Positions 7,501 through 7,696 of a stretch of 7,696 nucleotides of DNA are shown in pieces; positions within the stretch are counted from its first letter, which is position 1, and each line of letters begins with the position of its first letter. This DNA comes from an uncultured Actinomycetes bacterium (GTDB lineage: Bacteria > Actinomycetota > Actinomycetes > Nanopelagicales > Nanopelagicaceae). Location of the stretch: positions 1-7,696 of the forward strand of contig CAIJHZ010000012.1 in the NCBI GenBank assembly GCA_903820565.1, read 5' to 3'. The notes under the pieces are model-generated. The model was not told the DNA's origin and made no database searches. It saw only the letters and a program-made list of their open reading frames with translations. The position numbers were made by a program, and so were the translations under genes.

Positions 7501-7608
7501 AGTCTGCGAAGTTAATGCTGCAACAACTTCGGGTAACCACAGTGCTCCATTGTGGGACACAAGAACTGCAGTTACGCGATGTTTATCTACATCGGCTTTG
7601 GAAGCCAT
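4564..7608 (-). CDS. Large GT2 glycosyltransferase with multi-spanning membrane region and exported C-terminal domain
   Basis: A 1014-residue protein. Residues 11-240 are a family 2 (GT-A fold) glycosyltransferase: VTAVLVSHNGALWLP (12-26), the nucleotide-binding AVDTGS (44-49, Asp46), the DXD-equivalent HDDC (97-100) and FRDDVDFGWRARTAGH (197-212), where the catalytic-base acidic residue is expected. Then come a membrane segment (about 262-287), a basic cytoplasmic linker (about 313-385) and about ten to twelve further hydrophobic helices (about 390-770). A roughly 210-residue mostly hydrophilic region (about 771-980) is probably outside the membrane, followed by a last helix (983-1000) and a basic tail. 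The protein likely transfers an activated sugar to a lipid or envelope acceptor; donor and acceptor are unknown. The middle part may be a second, GT-C-like module, which is inference only. The ATG at 7608 is the first in-frame start after an in-frame TAG. The AGGAGA site lies 15 bases upstream, longer than usual. It follows whiB by 37 bases and overlaps DUF5719 by four. Confidence 0.9.
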   Translation of the reverse strand: MASKADVDKHRVTAVLVSHNGALWLPEVVAALTSQTRPIDLITAVDTGSKDTSTKLLKSARIPFFTADSETGFGQAVSLAVDKLPQSIDHEWIWLIHDDCAPAPTALAELLSAVDDRPQVVMVGPKLLGWHDRTHLLEAGISIAGNGARWTGLEPLEYDQGQHDGIHDVLSVSTAGALIRRDVFEELGGLDPNLALFRDDVDFGWRARTAGHSVIAATGAVAFHAQASATERRTIDVEGAFLHRPLLLDRRNAAYVMLANSSWWILPWITLQLFGSAIARALGYLLAKLPGYASDEILAFTSLILRPGMIIAARKVRKKQKFVSARVVAPFIPPRWSQFRLGTERIVELVRTRVFPEKPSAPTSILDSVEDEDLLTPAVTNNWLSIFKRPEVLGFFSLAVITVINSRNRFGALVGGALPISPSGATDLWRTYFESWHQVGMGSSLATPPWIAITAIASLVALGKVQFFITIFFLIAPLLMMWSCFNLLKKLTANKWISIPASLLYALSPVTIAAIGSGRIATLVLLIFMPYVAFLLHDWQNIESYRWRKIFAISLLFSLLYAFTLMSFVIALVAAIAISVDNYREFTLTLDKELFDERILKKAAIVFIPFLVNAPFSFEALTNPSRFLAEPGLLIPGGGPLATLLGNPGGTDSVPVWLVSPILLILVISLFSSTHARKIAEYGLGALSLAVLLASLSISTHGNEGVTKVWVGPVLSIVTLAAVAAGTVMLDRLRPTLVLSHVHYRHILSAILLLVTASYAVLAVGYSVSAGADSSVQSNRATVMPAFLSVEAQTKTLVLREIGSTKEKKIEYYISRGKDISLGEPDIAPEQNIDIAAAARALIDGTGITSSKTLGDYGIKYVFAKSPFKKEVIRSIDGVGGFTRTSATSLGVVWKVSQPTGRLLFINQNGIRSVLEAGDFGARTSVPSAGTLILTENSNRSWQVLQNGYRLTRIDNELGVPTFKVTEAGEISLIHDGTVRRGWLSLQIIFLAIVIVMALPAGRRKREISERELA

Positions 7609-7622
7609 GAGTACAACTCGCT

Positions 7623-7636
7623 ATCTCCTAAGAGAT
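7623..7636 (-). promoter_or_regulatory. Shine-Dalgarno site of the glycosyltransferase within a short palindrome
   Basis: On the minus strand ATCTC (7636-7632) and GAGAT (7627-7623) are perfectly complementary around TTAG. The AGGAGA ribosome binding site (7629-7624) falls in the loop and 3' arm. Five base pairs is a weak hairpin, so regulation of initiation is only a possibility. The site is 15 bases from the accepted ATG but seven bases from an out-of-frame TTG at 7616. Confidence 0.35.
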
Positions 7637-7645
7637 GCAAGAACC

Positions 7646-7696
7646 TTAAGCGGTGCGACGCTTTAAGCGACGACGTTCGCGCTCTGATAATCCGCC
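7646..7696 (-). CDS. WhiB-family iron-sulfur transcription factor (C-terminal fragment)
   Basis: Only the last 16 codons and the TAA stop (7648-7646) are in the window; the gene begins beyond position 7696. The peptide GGLSERERRRLKRRTA is the hallmark end of WhiB-like (Wbl) proteins: the G(V/I)WGG turn followed by a basic, DNA-contacting tail. The four cluster-binding cysteines would lie in the missing part. Wbl proteins bind a 4Fe-4S cluster, associate with the primary sigma factor and occur only in Actinobacteria and their phages. Position before a large GT2 gene and the manB cluster suggests the WhiB2/WhmD (Streptomyces WhiB) subgroup, which acts in septation and differentiation, but the fragment cannot settle the subgroup. 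The stop is 37 bases from the glycosyltransferase start with no U-tailed terminator between, so read-through is likely. Confidence 0.85.
   Translation of the reverse strand, partial: GGLSERERRRLKRRTA

Noticed and set aside
1..7696. Mobile elements, CRISPR arrays, tRNA or rRNA genes, anti-phage systems
   Set aside because: No repeated arrays, transposase or integrase motifs, terminal inverted repeats, cloverleaf-like sequence or defence domains were seen; the whole window is explained by core actinobacterial genes on one strand.

Overview
The window is a compact, single-strand block of seven genes, all read on the minus strand, so transcription runs from position 7696 toward position 1. It looks like a piece of a streamlined actinobacterial chromosome. 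The evidence is a WhiB-family C-terminus, the actinobacteria-specific DUF3499 and DUF5719 proteins, an actinobacterial ManB, and ahcY followed by an MtrA-type response regulator. Base composition is only moderate (roughly mid-40s % GC by eye), far below Streptomyces or Mycobacterium. Together with very short intergenic gaps this suggests a small-genome aquatic actinobacterium such as the freshwater acI/Nanopelagicales group. That taxonomic placement is inference.

In the order of transcription the layout is: the last 16 codons of a whiB gene (7646-7696, cut by the window edge); a 1014-residue glycosyltransferase family 2 protein with a large multi-spanning membrane part (4564-7608); a DUF5719 membrane-anchored exported protein (3263-4567) whose start overlaps the glycosyltransferase stop as ATGA; a DUF3499 Cys/His protein (2855-3220); the phosphomannomutase/phosphoglucomutase ManB (1490-2845); a 126-base gap, the largest in the window; S-adenosylhomocysteine hydrolase AhcY (77-1363); and the first 25 codons of a response regulator of the MtrA type (1-77), whose ATG overlaps the ahcY stop as TAATG.

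The genes fall into two functional blocks. The whiB-GT2-DUF5719-DUF3499-manB block keeps a gene order seen around whiB and manB in other Actinobacteria. It probably links a developmental or cell-division regulator with cell-envelope glycan assembly: ManB makes a sugar-1-phosphate for an activated sugar, the GT2 protein transfers a sugar at the membrane, and DUF5719 is a likely extracytoplasmic partner. The ahcY-mtrA block joins methyl-cycle recycling with the MtrAB envelope and cell-cycle regulatory system. Compared with what is remembered of the Mycobacterium tuberculosis order, intervening genes (a metallopeptidase, SIS/phosphosugar isomerase and manA genes, tmk) are missing here, as expected of genome reduction.

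No tRNA, rRNA, CRISPR array, insertion sequence or clear rho-independent terminator was seen, and no stretch over 300 bases lacks a gene. The main non-coding signals are a possible Shine-Dalgarno-occluding hairpin before ahcY, a smaller one before the glycosyltransferase, and a possible -10 box before DUF3499.
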